Source: a virus. From it: a DNA stretch of 36,663 bases. The stretch is from positions 1 through 36,663 of IMG/VR virus record IMGVR_UViG_3300025889_000374. The stretch is one strand, 5' to 3'. The position numbers were made by a program, and so were the translations under genes. Numbering within the stretch: the stretch's first letter is position 1; every line of letters begins with the position of its first letter. The notes beneath the pieces were generated by a model that was not told the DNA's origin, did not search any database, and was given only the letters and a program-made list of their open reading frames with translations. Below, piece by piece: positions 15,766 to 23,979 of the stretch.

Positions 15766-17838
15766 TTACCAGTAGGGAATGTATTGAGTGGTGCCGCCGA
15801 CTTTGATCTTCAGCCAGCCGACGACGGTTGTGCTTGCACCCGTTGGCCCAAGCGAGGTGAGTGTAGTTGCCACGGTGCCATTTGCCACGTTCGTGTTCAC
15901 GAAGTTTACTGCGCCGTTGGTAGAACCCGTGCCGGTTGTCAGGGTGATGTCGCCGCCTGCTGCACTGTTACCGTTGCCCGCTGTGATGGCTACCGCTCCG
16001 CCTGCACCAGTTGCGCCTCCATTGCCTGCGGCTAATGTCGCTGCGCCCCCCGTAGCTGCAAGACCCCCAGCACCCGCAGTGATGGTTACGGCTCCACCTA
16101 CGCCACCCGTTGTGGTTGTGGAGCCTGTGCCAGCGGTGAGAACAATAGGACCACCGGCAACGGAAGCAATCGGACCGGCAGCGCCGCCGGTTAAGACGAT
16201 GCCACCGGAATTACCAGATTGGGCGGCTCTTGATGTCCCGCCATTTAATGCTAATATTCCGGCTAAACCAGTTCCAGTTGAACTTCCCGCGTTAATTGTC
16301 ACGTAGCCAGAAAGGTTTGCACCTTTCCCATTAGCGCCAGAAATTGTTACGGTACCACCTTGGGAAGCTGTAGCGCCACCAGAGCCGCCAGCAATTGTTA
16401 CATCCCCACCCGGACCAGAAGACCCACCTCCTGTACCTCCGGTTAAGGATACTGCTCCGCCTTGGGCACCAGAGCCGCCAGATGCTCCGCCTGTGCCCCC
16501 AGTAATAGATACAGCGCCTCCGGCAACAGCAAGGCCACCTGTACCAGCAGTGAGAGTCAACGCGCCCCCCACACCACCAGTAGTCGTTGTCGAGCCTGCC
16601 CCAGCAGCAATTACCACAGGACCGCCTGCAATGGAGGCAACTGCACCAGCGTTTCCGCCATTAATGACTACGCCGCCTGAATTGCCACTTTGGGTGGTCT
16701 TTGATGAGCCACCTTGCAGCGTCAAAATTCCGGCAAGTCCAGTTGCACTAGACGGCGTAGCTACAGAAACATTTACATTTCCAGAGGCTGTACCTAGCGC
16801 GTTACTGGTTATGGTTATAGCCCCACTAGGCCCACCAGCGCCACTATTTCCAGCGGCACCGGACGTAATATTTACTAGTCCCCCTTGGCCCGTGGCACCG
16901 CCTATACCCCCAGTAATATCCACATTACCGCCCGAAGACCCGCCTGAACCAGCCCCCGCTACTACACTCGCAGACCCACCACTAAATGTCCCTGCTGTTG
17001 CGTTCCCACCATAAACACCTGCAGCCCCCCCAGAGCCTGAAGTAGCCCCCCCGGCCCCGCCGGTAATATAGGCGGTGCCGCCATTCGATGTAGCCGCGCC
17101 TTGCCCAGCAGTAATTGTTACGTCACTTCCTGCCGCGCCTCCACCAGTAGCCCCATTAAGGCCCGTAATTGTTACCGTGCCGGTTCGTGAAATGCGAATC
17201 GTGTCTACACCTCGCGTTTGAACCTGCAACGGGTCGGCAGTCGATGCCGCCAGCGTTCCAATTTTGTGCAGCACCTGACTGCCCGCGCCGCCGGTACTCG
17301 CCGTCGTCTCGCCAATTGCAAAGCCGGTTTGAGACGCGGTGGTCTGAGTCCAGTTCCACGCAATCGGGTTGTTGCCATTGGCAATCGTAGCCGAGGTGGT
17401 AGCTGCGGTGACTGCGCTTAGTGCGCTACCAGATACTGCGCTACTGCTAATCTTTACAAAGTCCGACCCGTTCCACGCAACAATTGCTTTTTCCGCCGCC
17501 ACAACCGTGACCCCGGTTGTCGGCCCCGACCCCCGAATAACGATGGACTGCGACCCGGAGGTGGCGTTGATGACAACGTAGGCTTTGCTTCGGGCCGGTG
17601 CCGTGACGTTGCGGGTTACCGAGCCGCCTGCTGTCCACAGGATAACTGCCGAGCGTGCTTGGTTTGCAGACCCGTCAGTGGAGGTCAGCGTTACATCTGC
17701 ATCAGTCGATAGCGTGGTGGTTCCGGCAACTGCCGAGTCTAGCAGCGACGTAATAGCGTTGTTGACCTCATCGCCCCATGTACCAGACAGACTGCCTGTA
17801 GTCGGAAGGGAAAGCCCCAGTAGAGATGTATACGGCAT
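15766..17838 (-). CDS. Tail fibre-like protein with Gly-rich beta repeats
   Basis: 690 residues, ATG behind AGGAGC. The N-terminal 130 residues (PYTSLLGLSLPTTGSLSGTW, then GDEVNNAITSLLDSAVAG) are a familiar phage fibre head that often attaches to the virion. A transition at about 130-220 leads to about 430 residues of GGxVxITGGxGG-type repeats (about 225-645), which should form a stacked beta or collagen-like shaft. Inside it, residues about 366-455 and 523-612 are two copies of the same approximately 90-residue unit. The C-terminus (about 645-690, ending GWLKIKVGGTTQYIPYW) is a short conserved tip typical of such fibres. Role: probable host-surface contact. The repeats keep frame throughout. 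Confidence 0.8.
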   Translation of the reverse strand: MPYTSLLGLSLPTTGSLSGTWGDEVNNAITSLLDSAVAGTTTLSTDADVTLTSTDGSANQARSAVILWTAGGSVTRNVTAPARSKAYVVINATSGSQSIVIRGSGPTTGVTVVAAEKAIVAWNGSDFVKISSSAVSGSALSAVTAATTSATIANGNNPIAWNWTQTTASQTGFAIGETTASTGGAGSQVLHKIGTLAASTADPLQVQTRGVDTIRISRTGTVTITGLNGATGGGAAGSDVTITAGQGAATSNGGTAYITGGAGGATSGSGGAAGVYGGNATAGTFSGGSASVVAGAGSGGSSGGNVDITGGIGGATGQGGLVNITSGAAGNSGAGGPSGAITITSNALGTASGNVNVSVATPSSATGLAGILTLQGGSSKTTQSGNSGGVVINGGNAGAVASIAGGPVVIAAGAGSTTTTGGVGGALTLTAGTGGLAVAGGAVSITGGTGGASGGSGAQGGAVSLTGGTGGGSSGPGGDVTIAGGSGGATASQGGTVTISGANGKGANLSGYVTINAGSSTGTGLAGILALNGGTSRAAQSGNSGGIVLTGGAAGPIASVAGGPIVLTAGTGSTTTTGGVGGAVTITAGAGGLAATGGAATLAAGNGGATGAGGAVAITAGNGNSAAGGDITLTTGTGSTNGAVNFVNTNVANGTVATTLTSLGPTGASTTVVGWLKIKVGGTTQYIPYW

Positions 17839-17846
17839 ACTTGCTC

Positions 17847-18938
17847 CTAAACGGTCTGGATTTCCTGCCAGTCGGCAGTCTCAGTGTCGTCGATGTCGCT
17901 CCATGACGGAGCCGGTTCCCCAATTATAGGCGTCCACCCGGGGGTTTGGGGAGTGCTTATATCCACCCAACCCAGTGCCTGCGTGTTGTTTATATCCACC
18001 CAGTTAGCGGTTTCGGTGTCGTCAATCGGCTCCCAGACACGCGGTCGAATCGTTGCCGACTGCCCGACAACAACATACAAACCACTCTCAGCAGCTAGTA
18101 TTTTCCCCTTGCTAAGGGTAGCCGCCTGACCATTGACCGAGTACGAGCCGCTGGCGGCGGATATCGCCCTGCCTTTAATAAGGGTAGCTGCCTGACCATT
18201 GACTGAATACGAGCCGCTGGCAGCTACAAGGGTCTTCCCTTTGTTAAGAGCGGCTGCTTGCCCGCTGACCAAATACGAGCCGCTGGCGGCAGTAAGTAGC
18301 TTGCTACGCAGCAGCGTAGCCGCCTGCCCGCTGACCAAATACGAGCCGCTGGCGGCAGTAAGTAGCTTGCTACGCAGCAGCGTAGCTGCCTGCCCGCTGA
18401 CCAAATACGAGCCGCTGGCGGCTACAAGGGTCTTTCCTTTGCTAAGGGTAGCTGCCTGACCATTGACCGAGTACGAGCCGCTGGCGGCGACAAGAATACG
18501 CGACTTGGTAATCGTCGCCGGTTGCCCATTAACTGCGTACGAGCCACTGTCTGCTACTAAGGACTTCCCCTTGCTAAGAGTAGCCGCTTGCCCTGTTAGG
18601 TTGTAGCCAGTACTTGGTAGCCCGCCCCAAACACCTACGTTCCATACGTTCTGGCCCCAAGCCCCGGTGGCCCAGCCAGTTTCCGCAATCAGGACTCTGG
18701 AACGCAGCAGCGTAGCCGCTTGCCCGCTAAGGAGGTATGACCCACTATCAGCGGTAAGGATACGCGACTTAGTAATCGTCGCCGGTTGCCCAGTAACGGA
18801 GTACGCGCCGCTGTCAGAGGTAACCAGCGTGCTGCGGAGCAGCGTGGCCGCTTGGCCCGTTACCGAATAGTTACCAGTATCGCCTGCGAGGACATACGCC
18901 CCGCCTGCTGGTTGGTTAAATAAAAGCAGCAGCGACAT
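17847..18938 (-). CDS. Repeat-containing tail/fibre protein
   Basis: 363 residues, ATG behind AAAGGAG. After a short hydrophobic start (SLLLLFNQPAGG), twelve 22-residue units of the ASGSYxVxGQAATLxKGKxLxA type fill residues about 17-299, interrupted once by a Trp/Gly-rich insert (about 86-107, TGWATGAWGQNVWNVGVWGG). The C-terminus (about 300-363) is a second array: six Trp-containing units of a (D/N)xTxTxxWxxI pattern. Each unit probably supplies one or two beta strands to a fibrous fold. It precedes the Gly-rich fibre gene by eight bases, so the two probably act in the same appendage. I do not recognise a named family. Confidence 0.75.
   Translation of the reverse strand: MSLLLLFNQPAGGAYVLAGDTGNYSVTGQAATLLRSTLVTSDSGAYSVTGQPATITKSRILTADSGSYLLSGQAATLLRSRVLIAETGWATGAWGQNVWNVGVWGGLPSTGYNLTGQAATLSKGKSLVADSGSYAVNGQPATITKSRILVAASGSYSVNGQAATLSKGKTLVAASGSYLVSGQAATLLRSKLLTAASGSYLVSGQAATLLRSKLLTAASGSYLVSGQAAALNKGKTLVAASGSYSVNGQAATLIKGRAISAASGSYSVNGQAATLSKGKILAAESGLYVVVGQSATIRPRVWEPIDDTETANWVDINNTQALGWVDISTPQTPGWTPIIGEPAPSWSDIDDTETADWQEIQTV
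18042..18890 (-). repeat. 66-bp tandem coding repeat array (12 units)
   Basis: Twelve in-frame 66-base units, each encoding 22 residues with the core GSYxVxGQAATL. Units differ in a module between the cores: LLRSKLLTA, LSKGKTLVA or ITKSRILTA. Two adjacent units (within about 18267-18400) are identical except for one base, a sign of recent duplication. One 22-codon unrelated insert lies after the third unit. Confidence 0.9.
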
Positions 18939-18956
18939 ACTGCCGCTCCTTTAACT

Positions 18957-19283
18957 TTAAGCCTGCTCGGCCTTTATTTGCCGGTCGTGGACGATGGCAA
19001 GCACTGCCAAAAACGCTTGGTTGAGCGTGGTGTCCGTCCCCAGCGGGGCGGCGTTGTCGGGCGAGATCATTGGCACGGGCGTGTCGCCGTCTGCAGCGAA
19101 GTCCAGCTCGCATGTAATGGGCGGCAGAGGCTCAATGTTTCGCACCGTTCCGTCTGCCAGCTTGACGGCAAGCGCCTGCTCAATGGTCGCGGTGGTGCGT
19201 CGGTCTGCTGCGTAGTTGATGGTGATGCGCGGCGCGCGGACATAGGGTACGCCGACCTGAGACCCGTCGTAGTTCAGACTCAT
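18957..19283 (-). CDS. Small phage protein of unknown function
   Basis: 108 residues. The ATG overlaps the previous stop (ATGA), so it is translationally coupled. The first half has beta-strand character (VPYVRAPRITINYAADRR, then VKLADGTVRNIEPLPPITCE), and the second half ends in a helix (LNQAFLAVLAIVHDRQIKAE). No motif identifies a function. It lies among tail and fibre genes and is followed by the 22-residue repeat protein. Confidence 0.7.
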   Translation of the reverse strand: MSLNYDGSQVGVPYVRAPRITINYAADRRTTATIEQALAVKLADGTVRNIEPLPPITCELDFAADGDTPVPMISPDNAAPLGTDTTLNQAFLAVLAIVHDRQIKAEQA

Positions 19284-19903
19284 ACCGGGACTTCCTCCCA
19301 GCCGAGGCTGGCCTTGAAACCAGATACCGCCGATGCCGCGCTTGTGATAATCATGGCATATGCACCGGGCGGCAAAATAATTGAGCCTTCAAAGTCGCCG
19401 TATGTATCAGCAGGCAATGTGGTTGCTGATGGCATGGACGTAAGCAGCATCAAAGTATTCGGGGCTGTTGGGCATGTCCACGACGCATCCGCAAAGGCAA
19501 CTGATGCGGCCCCAACTCCAATAAACCCATTGCGGGTCGTCAAAGCGGTCGTATGCGTGACGTTTGTTGCGGCGTTATAACCAACGGCCAGCAGCACCTC
19601 ATTCACCGTAGTGTTTATCACGGGAAATGAGTACCCAAACTTGTTAAGAACGCAGTTGATTGACGATCCAACCGGGTTCGACACACATACTCCAAGCAGA
19701 GCCGTGGTCGTACCAGAGGTGAACGCAACGGTTGTAACGCCCGTGGGGTTTGCCGCAAAAAACTGATTGCGGCGATAGCACGTTTCGTAGTAACGGCCGT
19801 GCAGTTCGCTGACGATCTGGTCGCCCAGCTTGCCTTGCCGCAAAGCAACCTGTACACCGTCTGCAGTAGATGTGATTGGTCCTACTTGTCCTTGCGAAAG
19901 CAT
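19280..19903 (-). CDS. Putative structural (tail) protein, 207 aa
   Basis: 207 residues, ATG behind AAGGAG. The start (SQGQVGPITSTADGVQVALR, then QGKLGDQIVSELHGRYYETC) is followed by a Thr/Val/Gly-rich beta-strand domain and an end with PGAYAMIITSAASAVSGFKA. No catalytic residues are recognisable. The composition and place within the tail block point to a virion protein that assembles as a beta sandwich. It overlaps the next gene by four bases. Confidence 0.7.
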   Translation of the reverse strand: MLSQGQVGPITSTADGVQVALRQGKLGDQIVSELHGRYYETCYRRNQFFAANPTGVTTVAFTSGTTTALLGVCVSNPVGSSINCVLNKFGYSFPVINTTVNEVLLAVGYNAATNVTHTTALTTRNGFIGVGAASVAFADASWTCPTAPNTLMLLTSMPSATTLPADTYGDFEGSIILPPGAYAMIITSAASAVSGFKASLGWEEVPV

Positions 19904-19918
19904 ATTGCTCTCCTTTCG

Positions 19919-21280
19919 TTATGCGTAGAAAAATGCGCCGAGAACATCGTTCGCAGCAGTGACGGTTGTGTCCAAGTCGGCCACCGCGCCCGTACACGCG
20001 ATGGCAATGCCAGTGGCGAATGCAAGCCCACCGGCGTATTGACTGAACGCTTGTGAGTTGGCCGGAATTACCACCACAAAGGCAGGCGAGTCTGTCCCCA
20101 TCGTTGGGGCCGATGCTTTGTTGAAAAATCGAAAATACTTGGCGCTGGCGGTCGTGTTGTACAGGTGCCAGCCAATCACGCGACCCGCAGATGCTTTAAT
20201 GCTTGCAGCATTTGTTGTTGCTGCTGCGGTAAATTTGCTGATCGTGGCGGCGCCCGTGGCAGATGCGCGATATTGAAGTCCAAAATCACCTAGCAAGGTT
20301 GTGCTGGCACTCAATGAAACATTGGTAACACCCCCGGCTACGTTAAAGCCGATCTGCTGTGGCGTAGGATGTACGCGAAGATAGGCCACAACAGTGCAGG
20401 GTGCGGTTGTTACAGAACCGAATCGTATTTGCGCGTAACGCCCAACGCACGGCCATTGACCAACTAAAGGAGTTGTTGCGGAAACACTAACTGTGCCTCC
20501 GTTGGGCATATTTACTCCGGTTGCCTGTCCGTAAACGGCTGGAACAATATTTGTCCATGATCTTTGATCATCAGAGAAATAAACTTGAACGGTGCCAGCG
20601 CCAACAACCGCAGAAACTGTCAAAGATGGATAGCCTTGCGTGTCAATGACGGTTGAATTTATAGCCCCAACTGCTGTCGCATAAAACGGCCCCGCCGCAT
20701 CGCTAGGAATCAACGCACCCTGAGCGTCTTGTTTTGTGCCCAGCAGCGAGACATTCAGCGGCGTATTGTTCTGCCGATCCATCGCCAGCGACAAAATGTC
20801 TGCAGCAGCAATACCCTCTGCAGCGCGGCCCAGCGCGTTGATGACCATCGATCCGTTTATCTCTTGCACATTGATGCGCAAGTACCGACCGCTCGGGCGC
20901 ACGGTGAAAAGCCCGCCGCTGGTGATGATGTCTTGCAAGGACAAATTGTCGCGACTGAACACCAGAACCGTGTCCCAGACAGTCCCGTCGTTACTGGCCT
21001 CGAACGTGCAATTGCCCTGCCACACACCGCTGATCTGCGCCACCACCGCGCCGTATCCAGAAGTGTCCATCGACGCCGACGCGCCCTCTACCGTAATCGT
21101 TGTCGATAGCAGGGAAACGCAGTCGGGGCCGGTGGCCTTCAGCGGGTTGCTGTTGGTGCCGATAGGCGTGGAGGAATCAAGCGTGCCATCGACCAGCTTG
21201 ACCTGCTGGTACTGTACGCCACCAACATCGTCGGTGCCGACAACCGAGCCTGTTCCTGGGAGAGTGACGTTATCAGCCAT
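19919..21280 (-). CDS. Tail structural protein, 453 aa
   Basis: 453 residues. The N-terminal phrase MADNVTLPGTGSVVGTDDVG, with VQYQQVKLVDGT, is a start I have seen in phage minor tail proteins. Two beta-domains follow: about 50-160 with FEASNDGTVWDTV and SGRYLRINVQEI, and about 200-310 with VQVYFSDDQRSWTNI and GRYAQIRFG. They look like internal duplicates of one carbohydrate-binding or sandwich fold, followed by an Ala/Thr-rich C-terminal domain (about 310-453). No clear ribosome site lies before the ATG, which is two bases after the upstream stop, so coupling is likely. Role inferred: tail or appendage component, possibly sugar-binding. Confidence 0.7.
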   Translation of the reverse strand: MADNVTLPGTGSVVGTDDVGGVQYQQVKLVDGTLDSSTPIGTNSNPLKATGPDCVSLLSTTITVEGASASMDTSGYGAVVAQISGVWQGNCTFEASNDGTVWDTVLVFSRDNLSLQDIITSGGLFTVRPSGRYLRINVQEINGSMVINALGRAAEGIAAADILSLAMDRQNNTPLNVSLLGTKQDAQGALIPSDAAGPFYATAVGAINSTVIDTQGYPSLTVSAVVGAGTVQVYFSDDQRSWTNIVPAVYGQATGVNMPNGGTVSVSATTPLVGQWPCVGRYAQIRFGSVTTAPCTVVAYLRVHPTPQQIGFNVAGGVTNVSLSASTTLLGDFGLQYRASATGAATISKFTAAATTNAASIKASAGRVIGWHLYNTTASAKYFRFFNKASAPTMGTDSPAFVVVIPANSQAFSQYAGGLAFATGIAIACTGAVADLDTTVTAANDVLGAFFYA

Positions 21281-21283
21281 TTA

Positions 21284-21694
21284 TCAGGTTGCTTGGAAGA
21301 CGCCGGTAGTGCCGTTGAGAGTCACCGTAACGGTTTCGCCAGCGGCAACCGCCTGCGAAGAGCCGTAGTCCCAGTACCCGACAGGGGTGCTGGTCGTGGA
21401 GTCCCAGAGGATGGCGTACCGGAAGGTGAAGCCCGCACCCGTAGCAGTCCACACAGCGGGGCTGCTGAGTATCAGGGTATATATACCTGTGGACACAGTT
21501 GCGGACGTTACCGTAGCAGCATTCCCCCCTGCGGTATACCCACCGCCCGTCGCAAGATCAGTCGTACCGGGGGTAAACGTGGTATCCGCAGCGTTGACCG
21601 TGGCGGCAAGGGCTACTTTCCACGCATCCGAACCCGCGTTAATGCCTTCCAACAGCGGCTCAATCGCCGACGTGTACTTGTTATATACTGCCAT
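21284..21694 (-). CDS. Small tail structural protein (paralogue of next gene upstream)
   Basis: 136 residues, ATG behind AGGAGC. Order of features: an N-terminal helix (YNKYTSAIEPLLEGINAGSD), a strand block with GGGYTAGGNAATVTSA, then FRYAILWDSTTSTPVGYWDY and an end of VTVTLNGTTGVFQAT. The neighbouring 142-residue protein has the same order (N-terminal helix, SGYTAGGVQLTG, RGALIYNSSKGGKSIAVLDF), so the two are probably ancient duplicates with one fold. Function unknown; a minor virion or tail component is the likely role. Confidence 0.7.
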   Translation of the reverse strand: MAVYNKYTSAIEPLLEGINAGSDAWKVALAATVNAADTTFTPGTTDLATGGGYTAGGNAATVTSATVSTGIYTLILSSPAVWTATGAGFTFRYAILWDSTTSTPVGYWDYGSSQAVAAGETVTVTLNGTTGVFQAT

Positions 21695-21703
21695 TTATAG
21701 CTC

Positions 21704-22132
21704 CTAAGTGACCATTCGGATCACCGCGCTGTCTGCGGCGTTGGCAGGCATAGTGACCAAAAAGGTGGTGGTTGACGTTTTGTCAGCCCCAAAGTCCAGC
21801 ACCGCGATTGACTTGCCGCCCTTGCTGGAATTGTAAATCAACGCGCCCCGGGCGGTAAGTGCCGCTGTCCAAGATGCGTCGTTAAAGTCTATATACGTAG
21901 TCCGCGCCGACGGGGTAACTGCGGTGTTTATCGTCACGCCCGTAAGCTGCACCCCGCCAGCGGTGTACCCCGACGCTACAACTTCGTCTGCGCTCGTGTA
22001 GGCGGTCGTCGTCTGATCCAGCGAAGCGCTACTTGTGTACAGGGCGATCTTGATTACGTCCGTCAGGAGGTCATGCACCGCCTGCGGAAGCTCCGCCTTG
22101 AAGCTGTCAGTCTGGCCTTGGGTGATTGCCAT
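21704..22132 (-). CDS. Small tail structural protein
   Basis: 142 residues, with a one-base overlap to the adaptor-like gene upstream (TGATG type). The N-terminal helix (SFKAELPQAVHDLLTDVIKI) and the phrases ALYTSSASLDQTTTAYTSAD, SGYTAGGVQLTG and RGALIYNSSKGGKSIAVLDF are shared by many small phage virion proteins I have seen, none with a proven function known to me. Length and features parallel the following gene (see that entry). Likely a minor virion protein. Confidence 0.7.
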   Translation of the reverse strand: MAITQGQTDSFKAELPQAVHDLLTDVIKIALYTSSASLDQTTTAYTSADEVVASGYTAGGVQLTGVTINTAVTPSARTTYIDFNDASWTAALTARGALIYNSSKGGKSIAVLDFGADKTSTTTFLVTMPANAADSAVIRMVT

Positions 22133-22785
22133 CAGTTCACCTCAATCCGAAGCTGCCCGTCCCGGTATGCATCTTGCCGCAGCTTGCCGTCGCCAAGGTT
22201 CTTGAGCAGAGCAATGGACTGCGCGTACATATCTTGGTACAGCTTGACCATATCCTGTTCGCCCTTCATGAAGCGAATAGCCTCAACCAGCGCACCGTTC
22301 AGTAGCGCCGAGTCAAAGTTGTCGCCGAGCCACGTCTCGCTGGCAGTGACAATGCTCTCCGGGTAGAAGTAGTAGTGCAGTTCCGCCGCGTACGCAACGT
22401 CTGGAGTCGGGCCAACGATAAAGCTCAACTCTTTAGCTAGGTCAGAACGGGGGCCAAAGATGGCGTAGTACCGGGGCGCTCCAGTATCCGCTGCTGACGG
22501 ATAGGCTTCGCGGATGAAGTTCACATCCTTGTTCAGGAGATACGTGTAGTCCTGCGTAACCGGGTCGATGATGGCAAGAGAGAAGGCGGACAAGAAGTCC
22601 AACGGGGCAGACAGGTACTTGTTATTGGCCGTCAAAGTCCCCGTGACGTTCTTGCGAAGCGAAGGAAGCTGAACTGTGTTGTATATGCGCTGCTCGGTCT
22701 GCTGCGTAAACAGCTTGTACTCGTCCGCTGTGAATTGGTTTTCACAGATATCAGCGATATTGGCACACAAGTCAGCGTAGTTCAC
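22132..22785 (-). CDS. Adaptor-like (head-tail connector) protein
   Basis: 217 residues from a GTG at 22785, which overlaps the upstream TGA (GTGA) and has AGAGGA nine bases ahead. The N-terminus (NYADLCANIADICENQFTAD, then FTQQTEQRIYNTVQLPSLRK) and the middle part (LSAPLDFLSAFSLAI, LLNKDVNFIREAYP) match a phage family I associate with connector/adaptor rings that sit below the portal; the C-terminal half is a long helix bundle (ALLNGALVEAIRFMKGEQDM). Such proteins extend the portal channel and dock the tail. It is followed by tail proteins. Assignment is by pattern and context. Confidence 0.7.
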   Translation of the reverse strand: MNYADLCANIADICENQFTADEYKLFTQQTEQRIYNTVQLPSLRKNVTGTLTANNKYLSAPLDFLSAFSLAIIDPVTQDYTYLLNKDVNFIREAYPSAADTGAPRYYAIFGPRSDLAKELSFIVGPTPDVAYAAELHYYFYPESIVTASETWLGDNFDSALLNGALVEAIRFMKGEQDMVKLYQDMYAQSIALLKNLGDGKLRQDAYRDGQLRIEVN

Positions 22786-23045
22786 GCCATCGGTCCTCTA
22801 GCCATTACACCTTTGGTAGCCGCGCCCGTACCCCGGATTTTAATGCCGTTGGTCTTTGGCTCCTTGTACGGCTGGCTGCGGACGCCGCCCACAGATACTG
22901 CTAGGTCGTCGAGCGTGCCGCGATCCCCGCCGTCGTACCCAGCGTTCTTCAGGCTGACTTTTCCACCACTCATAGTGTGCGGCTTGGCGTAGACGGCAGC
23001 GTTGCCGACTTCCTTGCCCATCATCTTTTTGCTAAACGTAGCCAT
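22782..23045 (-). CDS. Small conserved phage protein with Gly-Gly elements
   Basis: 87 residues. Its ATG overlaps the upstream stop (TAATG), and the following gene starts within its own stop (GTGA). It is short, basic and Gly-rich: FSKKMMGKEVGNAAVYAKPH, TMSGGKVSLKNAGYDGGDRG, then VGGVRSQPYKEPKTNGIKIR. This looks like a conserved small phage protein that I have no function for. The SGGKV and DGGDRG elements are related in style to the Gly-Gly motif of its neighbours. Likely partly disordered. Confidence 0.75.
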   Translation of the reverse strand: MATFSKKMMGKEVGNAAVYAKPHTMSGGKVSLKNAGYDGGDRGTLDDLAVSVGGVRSQPYKEPKTNGIKIRGTGAATKGVMARGPMA

Positions 23046-23179
23046 TACTTGCCCCTTTTTTGAGCAGCGACCTTAGCCAGATTGCGGCCAAGTTTCTTCA
23101 TGTCTTCGTTGGTTTTGCCGCCGAATCCACCCTTGCCACCCTTTTGGATGGGAGCGGTCTTTGCACCTTGAGTAGCCAT
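23045..23179 (-). CDS. Tiny basic phage protein, 44 aa
   Basis: ATG at 23179 behind AGGAGA, stop overlapping the next start (TAATG). The 44-residue product reads MATQGAKTAPIQKGGKGGFG, then GKTNEDMKKLGRNLAKVAAQ, ending KRGK. The helix TNEDMKKLGRNLAKV is a pattern I recognise from very small phage structural-region proteins. It is strongly basic and could bind DNA or another virion protein. Good ribosome site, exact coupling to both neighbours and no better frame support it as a real gene. Confidence 0.75.
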   Translation of the reverse strand: MATQGAKTAPIQKGGKGGFGGKTNEDMKKLGRNLAKVAAQKRGK

Positions 23180-23187
23180 ATCGTCTC

Positions 23188-23544
23188 CTAAGAGGTTTGC
23201 ACCGTAACTATACCAACATAACCGACTGACACCAAGGTATTTGGCGTTAGCACGGAATCAAAGAACTTCGACCCACCTACAGGATTCCAGCCCCACTGAA
23301 TGTCCCGGTTCTGAACGTACCCAGCAAAATCAGGACGTGGCTCACGAACAGCCTGTGGATCAGCAACCGGGTACATACCAAGTTGCAACTGCGGATGATC
23401 TTCTTCCCAACACTCATTGCAAACCTTTATGGATGTCTGCTTCGTCTTGATGATGAGCTTCTTCAGGTCTTTCAGCTTGACTCGAATGCCGCACCTATCG
23501 CACTCCGCGATAGCCTTATTGCCAAGGGTAAACCGATTACTCAT
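23188..23544 (-). CDS. Zinc-ribbon phage protein (Cys4)
   Basis: 118 residues, start overlapping the upstream stop (ATGAG). Two Cys pairs, ECDRCG (residues 14-18) and VCNECW (about 41-46), are placed to bind one zinc ion. Between them lies a basic stretch (KLKDLKKLIIKTKQTSIK). After them, EDHPQLQLGMYPVADPQAVR and EPRPD form a conserved-looking segment, and the C-terminus is beta-type. I know this arrangement from tailed-phage structural regions but not a proven role; a small zinc-stabilised virion or assembly protein is plausible. Confidence 0.8.
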   Translation of the reverse strand: MSNRFTLGNKAIAECDRCGIRVKLKDLKKLIIKTKQTSIKVCNECWEEDHPQLQLGMYPVADPQAVREPRPDFAGYVQNRDIQWGWNPVGGSKFFDSVLTPNTLVSVGYVGIVTVQTS

Positions 23545-23978
23545 CGGTACTTAGCTTTCTTCGCGCCACGAGCCATGCCCCAGCCGCGCACAGAACCACC
23601 GCGCTTATAGTCCTGCTCACCTTTTGCCAGTTCACCTTGTTTGTATCCTGCTTCGCCAGCTTCCGCTACGTTCTCTCCAGCACCCGCTTTGCCGACTACT
23701 TTTTTGGCTTTCTGCAAAGCAGTTCCAGAGCCAACGACATCTCTTGCCGCCCGGGCCACTCTGTCACCAACACGATACGCCCTAGTAACAGGGATTGCGG
23801 ACAGGGCCGCTTTTGCAAGTTCGTTGTAGTCCCCGGCTTTTATTGCGTCCGCGCCTTCTAGGGCGGCTGCGGTCATGCCAACCGGCGGAAAAATCTGTGC
23901 CGCCTCGTACGCAAGGGGGTGGTTATTCTTGAGGTACTTATGCGTTCGCATGACGATGTTTTCGTCGGAGTCACTCAT
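23541..23978 (-). CDS. Small protein with KRGGSVRGWGMARGA tail
   Basis: 145 residues, ATG one base after the upstream stop and behind a GGGGGGTGA site. The N-terminal part is helical (YLKNNHPLAYEAAQIFPPVG, then AAALEGADAIKAGDYNELAK), the middle is Ala/Gly/Lys-rich, and the last 23 residues read DYKRGGSVRGWGMARGAKKA then KYR. That tail is almost identical to the tail of the gene at 24921-25442 and similar at the DNA level. The body resembles a short piece of the Ala-rich helical regions of the giant internal proteins. Function unknown; see the shared-motif finding. Confidence 0.75.
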   Translation of the reverse strand: MSDSDENIVMRTHKYLKNNHPLAYEAAQIFPPVGMTAAALEGADAIKAGDYNELAKAALSAIPVTRAYRVGDRVARAARDVVGSGTALQKAKKVVGKAGAGENVAEAGEAGYKQGELAKGEQDYKRGGSVRGWGMARGAKKAKYR

Positions 23979-23979
23979 A

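Noticed and set aside
18042-18890. Possible CRISPR array because of regular 66-bp repeats
   Set aside because: Repeats are in frame, contiguous without unique spacers of fixed length, and make a repeat protein.
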